DNA of 64,000 nucleotides from Chthonomonas calidirosea (GTDB lineage: Bacteria > Armatimonadota > Chthonomonadetes > Chthonomonadales > CAJBBX01): contig DYKI01000003.1 of NCBI GenBank assembly GCA_020722705.1, forward strand, positions 62,001-126,000. Reading direction: 5' to 3'. A program made the position numbers and the translations under genes. The notes under the pieces are model-generated. The model saw nothing but the letters and a program-made list of their open reading frames with translations, had not been told where the DNA came from and ran no database searches. Of the stretch, positions 44,534 through 52,500 are shown piece after piece (within the stretch, counting starts at the first letter, position 1; every line of letters begins with the position of its first letter).

Positions 44534-45457
44534 TTGGACGCGCCGAAGATAGCCGTGTTCTCGACGCCGCTCGTTTCCACGTGGGTCCTCGACGATACAC
44601 GACGGATACTGTTCGATGCGGGGGACGGCGTATCCGCGATGCTGGATGCCAGGGTGCATCGCATTCGTGCGGTAGCGTTGACGCACGCTCACCGTGACCA
44701 CTGCTCGGGACTGCTGCAGCTACTCAACCTGACCGGAGAAACGGGGGACATGTCGGTGATGTACCCTGAAAGCAGCGGAGCGCTCCGTGCTTTGACAGGC
44801 TTCCTGGCGAACTTCGATTCCCGCAGCACGGGCAAGGTCAAGTGGCTGCCGACCGGCCCAGGTTCGGAGATCCCGATTGAGCCCGAACGTCACTTCATTC
44901 GAGCCTTTCCTACTGAGCACTACCCAAAACAGGAGGCGTCACGACACCTGAGTCTGGGCTACCAGGTTGTCAGGATGGTTGACAAGCTGAAGCCGGAACT
45001 CAGCGGCCTGTCCAGGCCGGAGCTCGACGCGCTTCGACTGCAGCATGGCAGGGAGTACATTACGCAGACAGTCGAGGACATACTGCTCAGCGTCACGGGA
45101 GACACCACGCCTCTGGATCCCTCGATCTTCGCAGGGTCAAGAGTTCTGCTCCACGAATGTACGTTCCTGGACATCGAGGAGTCGCGCGACATGGCGAAGC
45201 GCGGCCACCCTCATTCGGCGCTCGATGATGTGATCCGCACGGCCGCAGATGCGGACGTTGACTATCTCGGCCTCTACCATATCTCCCGACGGTACGAAGA
45301 CAGCACGATTCTTCAGACAGTCAGAGAACGCGCTTCAAGCGCCCGCCTGAGGTGCTCGGTCAGCGTGGCTCTTCCCGGTCGCCTCTATGACGATCTTTTC
45401 TCGGTGCGGGTGTGGGATGGAGCGGCTTCATCTGGCGAGAAGGTGGTCGGCCGTTGA
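44534..45457 (+). CDS. Metallo-beta-lactamase-fold hydrolase, RNase Z-like
   Basis: A 307-residue protein with the metal motif LTHAHRDHCSG (HxHxDH), a second histidine in PTEHYPKQ, an aspartate in SVTGDTTPLD and a late LLHECTFLD ... HPHSALDD ... LYHISRRY. This order resembles RNase Z, which trims tRNA 3' ends; since two of the three tRNAs here lack encoded CCA, such an enzyme is expected. The exosite arm is short, so another MBL-fold role is possible. The start is TTG. Confidence 0.75.
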   Translation: MDAPKIAVFSTPLVSTWVLDDTRRILFDAGDGVSAMLDARVHRIRAVALTHAHRDHCSGLLQLLNLTGETGDMSVMYPESSGALRALTGFLANFDSRSTGKVKWLPTGPGSEIPIEPERHFIRAFPTEHYPKQEASRHLSLGYQVVRMVDKLKPELSGLSRPELDALRLQHGREYITQTVEDILLSVTGDTTPLDPSIFAGSRVLLHECTFLDIEESRDMAKRGHPHSALDDVIRTAADADVDYLGLYHISRRYEDSTILQTVRERASSARLRCSVSVALPGRLYDDLFSVRVWDGAASSGEKVVGR

Positions 45458-46056
45458 CGCCTCTTCCCGTAGCGGCATTTGAGCGCGAGACGCCGGAAGT
45501 GGCTCGGTACTTGATCGGTTGCCTCTTGATCAGCCGGGTCGGCGGCATCGCGACCGGTGGACCGATCGTCGAGACCGAAGCGTACGGGAAGGATGATCCT
45601 GCCAGCCATGCCTATCGCGGCCTGACACGCCGAAACGCAACGATGTTCGGTCCTCCCGGGCACGCCTACGTCTACAGAAGTTACGGAGTGCACTGGTGCC
45701 TGAATGCGGTGACCGGCCCAATCGGAACGGGGGAGGCCGTCCTGATCAGGGCGATTGAGCCGGTGTTCGGCATCGAGACGATGATCGCGCGTCGGGGCCG
45801 CGATCGCCTTCGCGATCTGTGTTCAGGGCCCGGCAAACTGTGCTCAGCGCTTGGGATTGACGGCGGCCTGGACGGCGTACCGCTCTCCAGCGATCTCCTG
45901 ACCATCTACCCGCATGCCGACAATGGGAGCGGAGTGGTATCTTCAGTAAGGATTGGGATATCGGCTGCCAGGGATCGGCTATGGCGGTTCACCGCACGTG
46001 GATCGCCCTATGTTTCGCGCACGCCCAGTCGTGAGGTTCCGGTAAGTGTCCGTTAG
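45454..46056 (+). CDS. 3-methyladenine DNA glycosylase (AAG/MPG family)
   Basis: A 200-residue glycosylase removing alkylated purines. It has the catalytic Glu region GGPIVETEAYGKDDPASHAY, RNATMFGPPGHAYVYRSYG with the intercalating Tyr area, and GEAVLIRAIEP and SGPGKLCSALGI. The chosen TTG overlaps the preceding stop (TTGA); a longer frame would invade that gene. It overlaps the DUF92 gene by 11 bases. Confidence 0.92.
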   Translation: MTPLPVAAFERETPEVARYLIGCLLISRVGGIATGGPIVETEAYGKDDPASHAYRGLTRRNATMFGPPGHAYVYRSYGVHWCLNAVTGPIGTGEAVLIRAIEPVFGIETMIARRGRDRLRDLCSGPGKLCSALGIDGGLDGVPLSSDLLTIYPHADNGSGVVSSVRIGISAARDRLWRFTARGSPYVSRTPSREVPVSVR

Positions 46057-46888
46057 CCCGTTGTCCATGGCAATCGGCGTTGCCTCATCAGTCGTCGTCT
46101 GTGTCATTGCGTGGAGGCTTCGCGCCCTATCGGTTTCAGGCTGTGCGGCCGGCGTCGCTGTGGGGACAATCATCATGGGCATGGGCGGCGTCGCTTTTGC
46201 CGCTCCGCTCGTGGTGTTCTTCGTGACATCGAGCGCGTGGTCCCGCTGGAGGCGTGCCGATCGCGGCGCAGACAGAGGTCAGGCACGCGACGCCTCGCAG
46301 GTCATCGCGAACGGGGGAGTTGCGGCGCTGATTGTGCTTGTTGCGGCTGCCATGCCCCCCGAAGGTCGTCCGACAACGCGCGACTGGTTCCTCATTTACG
46401 TTGGAGCGCTCGCGTTTGCCAACGCCGACACCTGGGCCACCGAGGTCGGATCGAAACTCAGCCGGTCCGCGCGTTTGATCACGGACTGGTCAAAGGTCGG
46501 GTCCGGAACCAGCGGCGGTATCAGTCTTGTGGGCACATTGGCCGCGCTCATGGGCTCAGCTATCGTGGTTCTGTCTGCATATGCCGTCTGGCCCATTGCT
46601 GCGACCACTCTGCAGTGGCGTATGGATCTGGCGGAGGGCCTCGCCGTGACCTGGGCAGGTTTCATGGGCTCCCTGGCGGACAGCCTGCTCGGAGCCGCGA
46701 TCCAGGCGCAGTATGGTTGTTCTAAGTGCGGGCGGCGATGCGAGGAACCGGAGCATTGCGGAATGCCTGCCAGACTGGTGCGGGGCGTGCGTTGGTTTGG
46801 CAATGGCGCCGTCAACTTCGCTGCATCCATCGCGGCGGCGGCATTCGCGTGGTATCTCCTTCGCGCGTTCGCATGGCCGGCGTACTGA
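46046..46888 (+). CDS. DUF92 family membrane protein
   Basis: A 280-residue membrane protein with about six to seven helices and the DUF92 (TMEM19-like) hallmarks GALAFANADTWATEVGSKLS and VGSGTSGGISLVGTLAAL. FMGSLADSLLGAAIQAQY follows, then a Cys/His cluster (CSKCGRRCEEPEHCG). GNGAVNFAAS is near the end. Members include phytyl-phosphate kinase-like (VTE6) proteins, but the bacterial role is not settled. GTG start overlaps the glycosylase gene. Its stop lies in a heptamer repeat. Confidence 0.88.
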   Translation: MSVSPLSMAIGVASSVVVCVIAWRLRALSVSGCAAGVAVGTIIMGMGGVAFAAPLVVFFVTSSAWSRWRRADRGADRGQARDASQVIANGGVAALIVLVAAAMPPEGRPTTRDWFLIYVGALAFANADTWATEVGSKLSRSARLITDWSKVGSGTSGGISLVGTLAALMGSAIVVLSAYAVWPIAATTLQWRMDLAEGLAVTWAGFMGSLADSLLGAAIQAQYGCSKCGRRCEEPEHCGMPARLVRGVRWFGNGAVNFAASIAAAAFAWYLLRAFAWPAY

Positions 46889-46912
46889 AGGCTGAAAGGC
46901 GAAGGCTGGAAG
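46885..46912 (+). repeat. Degenerate heptamer array (CTGAAGG type)
   Basis: Four consecutive 7-base units: CTGAAGG, CTGAAAG, GCGAAGG, CTGGAAG. The array spans the DUF92 stop and provides the purine-rich ribosome site and first base of the following GTG. Related to the array at 49874-49908. Confidence 0.65.
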
Positions 46913-47697
46913 TGATCACGCCGCAACACAACCAGTTTCGGGCAGTTGCACCGTGGTACGACTTGCTAATGGCTGACGTGCCCTACGACATGTGGCTGCG
47001 GTATGTGTTGTCCCTCTACCATCTCCACAGGCCAGATACCGCACGACCGGGTCCCGTCAACGTACTCGATCTCGCATGCGGCACCGGTTCGATGGCGATC
47101 CGTTTTGCGCGAATGGGGTGTTCTGTTGTCGGGGTTGACATCTCCGATCAGATGGTCAGAGTCGCCGAGGAGCGGGCGGCCACTCAGAACCTCCGCGTTG
47201 ATTTCCTAACCGCGGATGCGGCCGATGTGGACCTCCCGTCGGGTCATTTCGACCTCTGCGTCTCGCTGTTCGACAGCCTCAACTACATCACGGAGCCTCT
47301 TCGTCTGCAGTCCGCGTTCGTCCGTGTCGCACGCGCCCTTGACAGGGACGGCGTGTTCGTCTTCGACATGAATACTGCGTACGCTCTGCGCAACCGCTTC
47401 TTTGATCAGGAGGATTTGCGCGCCGCCTCGGCCATCCGCTACCGGTGGCGCAGCAGCTTCGACGAGGACAGCAGGTTGTGCACCATCCATATGGACTTCT
47501 GGACCGGCCCCGAAGGCCGCCATGAGGAAATGTTCGTCGAAGTGCACGTCCAGCGGGCATATGAAAGCCAAGAGGTCGAGACGATGCTGAATGCAGCGGG
47601 TTTCGGGCGCGTCAGCGCCTACCACGCGTACACCTTCGACCGGTGTACCGAAACCACGGACCGGGCCTACTACGTCGCCACAAAGGAGCCTGTATAG
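46912..47697 (+). CDS. SAM-dependent methyltransferase (class I)
   Basis: A 261-residue methyltransferase. Motif I is NVLDLACGTGSMAIRFA, followed by VVGVDISDQMV (motif II acid) and FDLCVSLFDSLNYI. The C-terminal half (RWRSSFDEDSRLCTIHMDFW) matches small-molecule methyltransferases with a beta-strand cap. The substrate is unknown. The GTG at 46912 puts a compact family-like N-terminus (ITPQHNQFRAVAPWYDLL) first; an ATG at 46873 would overlap DUF92. Confidence 0.85.
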   Translation: MITPQHNQFRAVAPWYDLLMADVPYDMWLRYVLSLYHLHRPDTARPGPVNVLDLACGTGSMAIRFARMGCSVVGVDISDQMVRVAEERAATQNLRVDFLTADAADVDLPSGHFDLCVSLFDSLNYITEPLRLQSAFVRVARALDRDGVFVFDMNTAYALRNRFFDQEDLRAASAIRYRWRSSFDEDSRLCTIHMDFWTGPEGRHEEMFVEVHVQRAYESQEVETMLNAAGFGRVSAYHAYTFDRCTETTDRAYYVATKEPV

Positions 47698-47699
47698 CC

Positions 47700-48413
47700 G
47701 TGAAGATCGCCATAGATGGCCCTGCGGGCGCCGGCAAGAGCACCGTCGCACGTGCAGTCGCACGACGGCTTGATCTGACGTACGTTGATACGGGAGCGAT
47801 GTATCGTGCCGCCGCGCTCGCCTGTATCAGAGCCGGAGTTTCCGTAGATGACGGCGCTGCCATCGCTGCGTTGATCGGATCACTGGATATTGACCTTGCA
47901 ACGGCATCGGACGGCAGACCCGTTGTCCTTCTGGAAGGCGAAGACGTCACGGATGCCATCAGGTCTCCGGAAGTCACTCGCTACGCGAGTCCGCTTTCGG
48001 CTCATTCGGTTGTTCGTCGAGCGCTTGTTTCGCAGCAGAAGGCCATGGCTCGCCACCGAGACGTGGTGATGGAGGGGCGCGATATCGGCACGGTGGTCTT
48101 GCCCGATGCGGATGTCAAGGTCTTCTTAACCGCATCGGCTTCGGTTCGCGCCGCCCGTCGGGCGCGTGACCTCGCAGAGGCCGGACATGCCGCGGATGTG
48201 GCCGCGGTTCAGGCGGGCATCGAGGAGCGGGATCGTCGCGATTCGTCAAGGGCCGACTCGCCGCTGCGTCGAGCCGACGACGCGGTTGAGATCGTCTCGG
48301 ACGAACTGACGGTGGATGAAGTGGTGGATCGTGTGGTCGAGATGGCGCTCGCGAAAACCGAGGGGACACGGCAGAGCACATCGCGCCGAATGCCGACGGA
48401 GCGAGCCGCGTGA
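47700..48413 (+). CDS. cmk: Cytidylate kinase
   Basis: A 237-residue CMP/dCMP kinase. It has P-loop AIDGPAGAGKSTVARAVA, YVDTGAMYRAAALACI, RSPEVTRYASPLSAH and VMEGRDIGTVVLPDAD. A basic tail of about 25 residues is extra. The GTG at 47700 has AGGAG eleven bases upstream. It overlaps plsC by four bases; cmk-plsC adjacency is common in bacteria. Confidence 0.95.
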   Translation: MKIAIDGPAGAGKSTVARAVARRLDLTYVDTGAMYRAAALACIRAGVSVDDGAAIAALIGSLDIDLATASDGRPVVLLEGEDVTDAIRSPEVTRYASPLSAHSVVRRALVSQQKAMARHRDVVMEGRDIGTVVLPDADVKVFLTASASVRAARRARDLAEAGHAADVAAVQAGIEERDRRDSSRADSPLRRADDAVEIVSDELTVDEVVDRVVEMALAKTEGTRQSTSRRMPTERAA

Positions 48414-49051
48414 CGCTTCTGTATCGCACGGCTCGCGACGTCGCACGGTTGGCGTTCAAGCTCGCCGGGCGCACGAGGGTCATCGGCTACCGCAATCTGC
48501 CGCTCGAGGGCGGAGTGGTGGTCGCGTGCAACCACGTAAGCTATCTTGACCCTCCGCTGGTGGGGTCAACGATCCTTCGTGAATGCACGTTCATGGCGCG
48601 GCACGATCTGTGGGATCGCCCCTGGATGGGAAAGCTGATCAGCCGCCTGAATGCGTTCCCCGTGAGGCGCAACACGGCGGATCGTGCATCCATCAGGGAG
48701 GCCGTCGGCATCCTCAATCGTGGCCTTGTGCTGGTGCTGTTTCCGGAAGGGACGCGCAGTCCCGATGGGCTGCTGCAGGATCCTCAGCCGGGGGTGGCCA
48801 TGATCGTGCAGAAGGCCGGCGTTCCCGTCATACCGACTGCTGTGATCGGTCCGGAGAAGATGCTCCCCGTAGGCAGCCACTTGCCTCGAGTGGCGCGATT
48901 GACGGTGGCGTTCGGAAGTCCGGTGGTGTTCGGACGAGACGCCGGTCGTGAGCAGATACTTGACACGATCATGGACGGCATTGCTGCCCTGCTGAAGGAG
49001 CATCGTCCGGAGATGCCGACAGGACGCGAGAGCCGTTCGTCCGTCGGGTAA
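48410..49051 (+). CDS. plsC: 1-acyl-sn-glycerol-3-phosphate acyltransferase
   Basis: A 213-residue membrane-associated acyltransferase making phosphatidic acid. Block I is ACNHVSYLDPPLVG (NHxxxxD), block II region MGKLISRLNAFPVRR, block III LFPEGTRSPDG and block IV VPVIPTAVIG. GTG start overlaps cmk. The last 83 bases overlap the convergent SelB-like gene. Confidence 0.94.
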   Translation: MTLLYRTARDVARLAFKLAGRTRVIGYRNLPLEGGVVVACNHVSYLDPPLVGSTILRECTFMARHDLWDRPWMGKLISRLNAFPVRRNTADRASIREAVGILNRGLVLVLFPEGTRSPDGLLQDPQPGVAMIVQKAGVPVIPTAVIGPEKMLPVGSHLPRVARLTVAFGSPVVFGRDAGREQILDTIMDGIAALLKEHRPEMPTGRESRSSVG

Positions 49052-49424
49052 TGCCGGCCCGGTCGAGACACTCGAGCAGCGGGATGGCATGCTTGCGCGT
49101 CACGCCCGTCAGGTCGCGGAAGCGTGATGGGGACAGCGAGCCCGCACTCTTGATCTCGCGGATCGCTATGTCGCGCGCCTTGGCCAACGCGTCGGCATGG
49201 AAGGCAAGCGTCGGGCCTGCGGACACCATCGTTCCTTGCTGCTCCGCCAGCGCCAGCATCGCATGGATGGCGCTGATGGGCACCTGAAGAGCATGCGCGG
49301 CTTCACGAACCGATGGGGGCGCGAAGAGCGCCTCTCGATAGAGCGCTTCAACGCGAGCCAACAGCGCTGCTTGCCGGGCGGTGAGCTGGTTGCGCAGGTC
49401 AGACGGCGCGCATGATGGGCGCAT
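48969..49424 (-). CDS. Orphan SelB C-terminal winged-helix domain protein
   Basis: A 151-residue protein made of two winged-helix repeats like the end of SelB, the selenocysteine elongation factor. Residues 10-75 (LTARQAALLARVEALYREAL; VREAAHALQVPISAI) match WH3, and residues 85-140 (LSPSRFRDLTGVTRKHAIPL then LLECLDRAGITRR) match the SECIS-binding WH4. The GTPase part is absent; the bases upstream are ribokinase coding sequence. It could be a gene remnant or a stand-alone nucleic-acid-binding protein. ATG at 49424 lies six bases after rbsK, and the frame is intact. Its 3' end overlaps plsC by 83 bases. Confidence 0.7.
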   Translation of the reverse strand: MRPSCAPSDLRNQLTARQAALLARVEALYREALFAPPSVREAAHALQVPISAIHAMLALAEQQGTMVSAGPTLAFHADALAKARDIAIREIKSAGSLSPSRFRDLTGVTRKHAIPLLECLDRAGITRRTNGSRVLSASPDDAPSAGQQCRP

Positions 49425-49429
49425 GGAGC

Positions 49430-50416
49430 TTAGCTGTCTGTCACAGTGCGCGGGCCTGATGCCAGGAAGGCATGCACCTCCTGGGCAGTGGGCAGCGAAG
49501 GCTGCGCCCCCAGTCTCGTCACGGACACCGCGGCCGCGGCGGAAGCGAATCTGCATGCTTCGGCAAGCGCCGTTAGCTCCACAGCGTGCTCCGATGACAG
49601 CGTTCCGCTCCGAACCAGCGACACGGCCAGCGCAGCGGTGAAGCAGTCTCCGGCGGCGGTAGCGTCCACGGCGTCCACGCTGAACGCATCAACGACCACC
49701 GCTCCGTCGGACGTGGCCGCGAGCGCCCCGCGATGCCCGAGCGTCACGACTGCATTGAGCGCACCCAGCTCGATGAGCCGATCCGCCGCCCTACGGGCCG
49801 TTTCGGCGTTCTGAACCTCAATGCCGGTGAGAGCGCCGGCCTCAGTCTCATTCGGCGTCACGCATGCAACTCCCTGAAGGCTGAAGGCTGAAGGCTGAAA
49901 GCTGAACGCGGGAGCGGGATTCAGCACGACCGGAACACCTCTGGACCGGGCGGCGCGAATGGCATGGGCGACCGTCGGCAGCGGGATTTCACATTGCAGA
50001 ACGATACAGCCGAGGTCCTGCGCCCGATCGAGTGCCAGGTCAACATGTTTGGCGGCAACCGACATGTTGGCCCCCGGCGCAACGGCAATGGCATTCTGGC
50101 CGGACGCATCAACGGCGATCAAGGCAACGCCTGAGTGGCCGCCCGGGTCTACCTGAAGCCCGTCAATGTTGATGCCTTCATCCGCAAGGACCTGGCGGGT
50201 TCGGGTTCCGAACAGGTCGTCCCCGACGCATCCTACAAAGAAGACGTCAGCCCCTAGACGCGCGGCTGCCACCGCTTGGTTGGCTCCTTTGCCCCCGGCA
50301 ACCATGACGAAGCTGCCTCCCAGCAGAGTCTCGCCTGGTCGCGGTATGGTGGGCACCTTCACCACCATATCGGTGTTGGCACTGCCTATGACCATAATGC
50401 GGACGGATGATTCCAT
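49430..50416 (-). CDS. rbsK: Ribokinase (PfkB family)
   Basis: A 328-residue sugar kinase. It has MVIGSANTDMVVKVPTIPRP, the PfkB-1 motif VAGGKGANQAVAAARLGADV, and GVALIAVDASGQNAI. It then has LNPAPA ... TPNETEAGALTG and the catalytic loop VDAVDATAAGDCFTAALAV with the base Asp. Between LNPAPA and the TPNE motif is an unusual AFSFQPSAFSLQ segment, encoded by a heptamer repeat (49874-49908). ATG at 50416 follows GGAAGG. It lies 16 bases after the DUF6785/6784 gene, suggesting a sugar-salvage link. Confidence 0.92.
   Translation of the reverse strand: MESSVRIMVIGSANTDMVVKVPTIPRPGETLLGGSFVMVAGGKGANQAVAAARLGADVFFVGCVGDDLFGTRTRQVLADEGINIDGLQVDPGGHSGVALIAVDASGQNAIAVAPGANMSVAAKHVDLALDRAQDLGCIVLQCEIPLPTVAHAIRAARSRGVPVVLNPAPAFSFQPSAFSLQGVACVTPNETEAGALTGIEVQNAETARRAADRLIELGALNAVVTLGHRGALAATSDGAVVVDAFSVDAVDATAAGDCFTAALAVSLVRSGTLSSEHAVELTALAEACRFASAAAAVSVTRLGAQPSLPTAQEVHAFLASGPRTVTDS
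49874..49908 (+). repeat. Heptamer array inside rbsK (CTGAAGG x3 plus two variants)
   Basis: On the plus strand: CTGAAGG three times, then CTGAAAG and CTGAACG, 35 bases. It is read antisense within the ribokinase gene, where it encodes part of AFSFQPSAFSLQ in a surface-loop position. Confidence 0.85.
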
Positions 50417-50432
50417 CGGCCTTACCTTCCGT

Positions 50433-52424
50433 TCATTGCCAGAACTGATACGTAGGCACCCCAAAGACGATGCCGTAGATATTCCAGAGGCTCCCGACGA
50501 CGAACTGGCCGAGTATCAGCCCCAGGAAGAATGGGACGGTTCTCTGGAAGCCCGATCTTCCGGAGTAGCGCAGGATGACGATCTTGAGCAGCCAGGCGAT
50601 CAGCAGAGGCATCCAGACAAGGTTGATTTCCCAACTGGCGGTCACGGCATATCCGAGAGGATGAAACGGCCACCAGGTGTAGCGCACCCGCATGAACTGC
50701 AGGAATAACGCCAGTATCAGCCCAACCCCAATGGCTATCCCGGCAGGCGGACTGTCGAGCTGTGGGCTCTTCAGCCACCCCTCGAGGCGCGTGTACGCTT
50801 CCGGCCCAAAGCTCGGCACCGACTTGGCGCGGGCGCCATAGTCATACATCAGGTGCAGCACCGCCCAAAACGCGACCACCGAGGCAATCACGCCGAACAC
50901 GGCCAGCCCCCAAAACCATCGCTTGTAGTCGCTCCGGGCCTGCTCGGCAAGCTTGAACGACTCCAACTGGTGGGGCATAGGGTGGGAGCGATAGGCTCGG
51001 TTGAACCACCAGAACAGAGCGAAGACGGTCAGTTGGCCGGGTGAATAGACCCTCTGGCCGAAAACCTCCGTCAAGATCGAGTCCGGTCCGGTGAAATGCA
51101 GATCGTGGACGGGAGTGCCCATTTCGGCACGCATACGCGTAATGGCGACTGCGAGCGCAAAGTAGATTGCGAAGACCGCGATGGGCAGCCAGGGCCCCAT
51201 GCCCATGACGCTGGTCATCCACACAAGCGCGCCCATGCCCGCCAGTATGCCAAGCAGGGCGAAGCGATAGGACACAGGCTCATTGCGATCATCGAGCTCA
51301 GACGGGCGCCCCAGAGCGCGCCGCATGACCTGGGTGAGGTATCCGCGGCTGAGCCACACCGATGTGGCGCAGAACGCCATATAAGCGCCGAAAGCCTGGT
51401 TGAACGTGTAGGGGAAGCGCGGATCCTGGTCCCATGCCATTGCCGAAGCGGTGACGAGCTGCATCTTCCAGAAAATGTAGAAGAACCACGCAGAGAAAAG
51501 GAAGTCCACTGGCATCAGGATCCCGAGGCCGATGATCAGCGGATAGAACGACAAGGGTGTCCAGCCGATTGCGTTCCATGGCTTCTGGGTGACCCACTGT
51601 GCAAGATCGTAGAAGCTCTGACCGCGGCCAGGAGTGAACACCGTCGGTATACCGGGGTAATAGACGTTCAGGCTGTTGATGGTGTCAATGGTGCCGGCTA
51701 GGACGAAACCGGCCCAAAGCAGGCGGTTTCGAAACAGACCGGTCCGTGGCGCGAAGGAGTTTTCGTTGGTGATCTGGAGCGGCAACTGCGCGATCGGGTA
51801 ACTCAGGCGCTCGTTCTCTGTCCATTGCCGACGAAGGATGGCATTGACGCATAACATGACGAAGAGCAGTGCGCCGACAAACACCGTCCAGAAGCCGACA
51901 ACAGGCGCCCATGCGCGTATGTAGTGCCACCGATACAGCGTATCGTTGCCCAGGTAGTAGCCTCTGATGATCTCCTTGTCGGTCATCATGGCAAAGGAAG
52001 GAAGATGCTTGTCAATGAACAGCGCATGCCAGTTGTTGGCTGCGTCGGCGAACTGGTAGGGCCACGACAGGGTCGGCACGAGAACCTGATACATGTCGTG
52101 ACCGCAAAGACATGAGCCTATCGCCAGTACCGAATAGATGAACAAGAGTTCGGCTCTATTGAGTGCCAGACGCGGAAACCGAACGGCGATACCGCGGTTG
52201 AGCAGCGTGAGGATCAGGAGGATGAAGACGATATTGAAGAACAGTGAGATGGTCGTGGGGTGCGCCGAGTAGCGAACCACCTCCATCTGAACGACCCAGT
52301 ATGCGTTGAGTGGGAGCAGGATCAAGCACGCGATCACCGCCTTGACCGTAACCGCGCGCACCGACCGCTGATCTTGTCGCGATGGCGGGGCGGGGGCGGG
52401 TTCCGTCCTGGCTTCTGCGCTCAC
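50433..52424 (-). CDS. DUF6785/DUF6784-type polytopic membrane protein
   Basis: A 663-residue membrane protein with about 14 helices, reminiscent of oligopeptide-transporter-like proteins. It has a short charged N-terminus (1-25), a first helix (LILLPLNAYWVVQMEV), and motifs such as ENERLSYPIAQLPLQ and WFFYIFWKMQLVTASAM. Long loops include MRAEMGTPVHDLHFTGPDS, and the C-terminal TWWPFHPLGYAV belongs to the DUF6784 part. This pair is common in Armatimonadota and Planctomycetota; function is unknown. The GTG at 52424 has GGAG nine bases upstream; longer frames run into ispA. Confidence 0.8.
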   Translation of the reverse strand: MSAEARTEPAPAPPSRQDQRSVRAVTVKAVIACLILLPLNAYWVVQMEVVRYSAHPTTISLFFNIVFILLILTLLNRGIAVRFPRLALNRAELLFIYSVLAIGSCLCGHDMYQVLVPTLSWPYQFADAANNWHALFIDKHLPSFAMMTDKEIIRGYYLGNDTLYRWHYIRAWAPVVGFWTVFVGALLFVMLCVNAILRRQWTENERLSYPIAQLPLQITNENSFAPRTGLFRNRLLWAGFVLAGTIDTINSLNVYYPGIPTVFTPGRGQSFYDLAQWVTQKPWNAIGWTPLSFYPLIIGLGILMPVDFLFSAWFFYIFWKMQLVTASAMAWDQDPRFPYTFNQAFGAYMAFCATSVWLSRGYLTQVMRRALGRPSELDDRNEPVSYRFALLGILAGMGALVWMTSVMGMGPWLPIAVFAIYFALAVAITRMRAEMGTPVHDLHFTGPDSILTEVFGQRVYSPGQLTVFALFWWFNRAYRSHPMPHQLESFKLAEQARSDYKRWFWGLAVFGVIASVVAFWAVLHLMYDYGARAKSVPSFGPEAYTRLEGWLKSPQLDSPPAGIAIGVGLILALFLQFMRVRYTWWPFHPLGYAVTASWEINLVWMPLLIAWLLKIVILRYSGRSGFQRTVPFFLGLILGQFVVGSLWNIYGIVFGVPTYQFWQ

Positions 52425-52500
52425 CGATCTGGCTCCGACCGCCGGTCCACGATGCACAGGCCGGCGCCGCGCCGAACAGCGTCGCGGCTGAGCGGACGGG

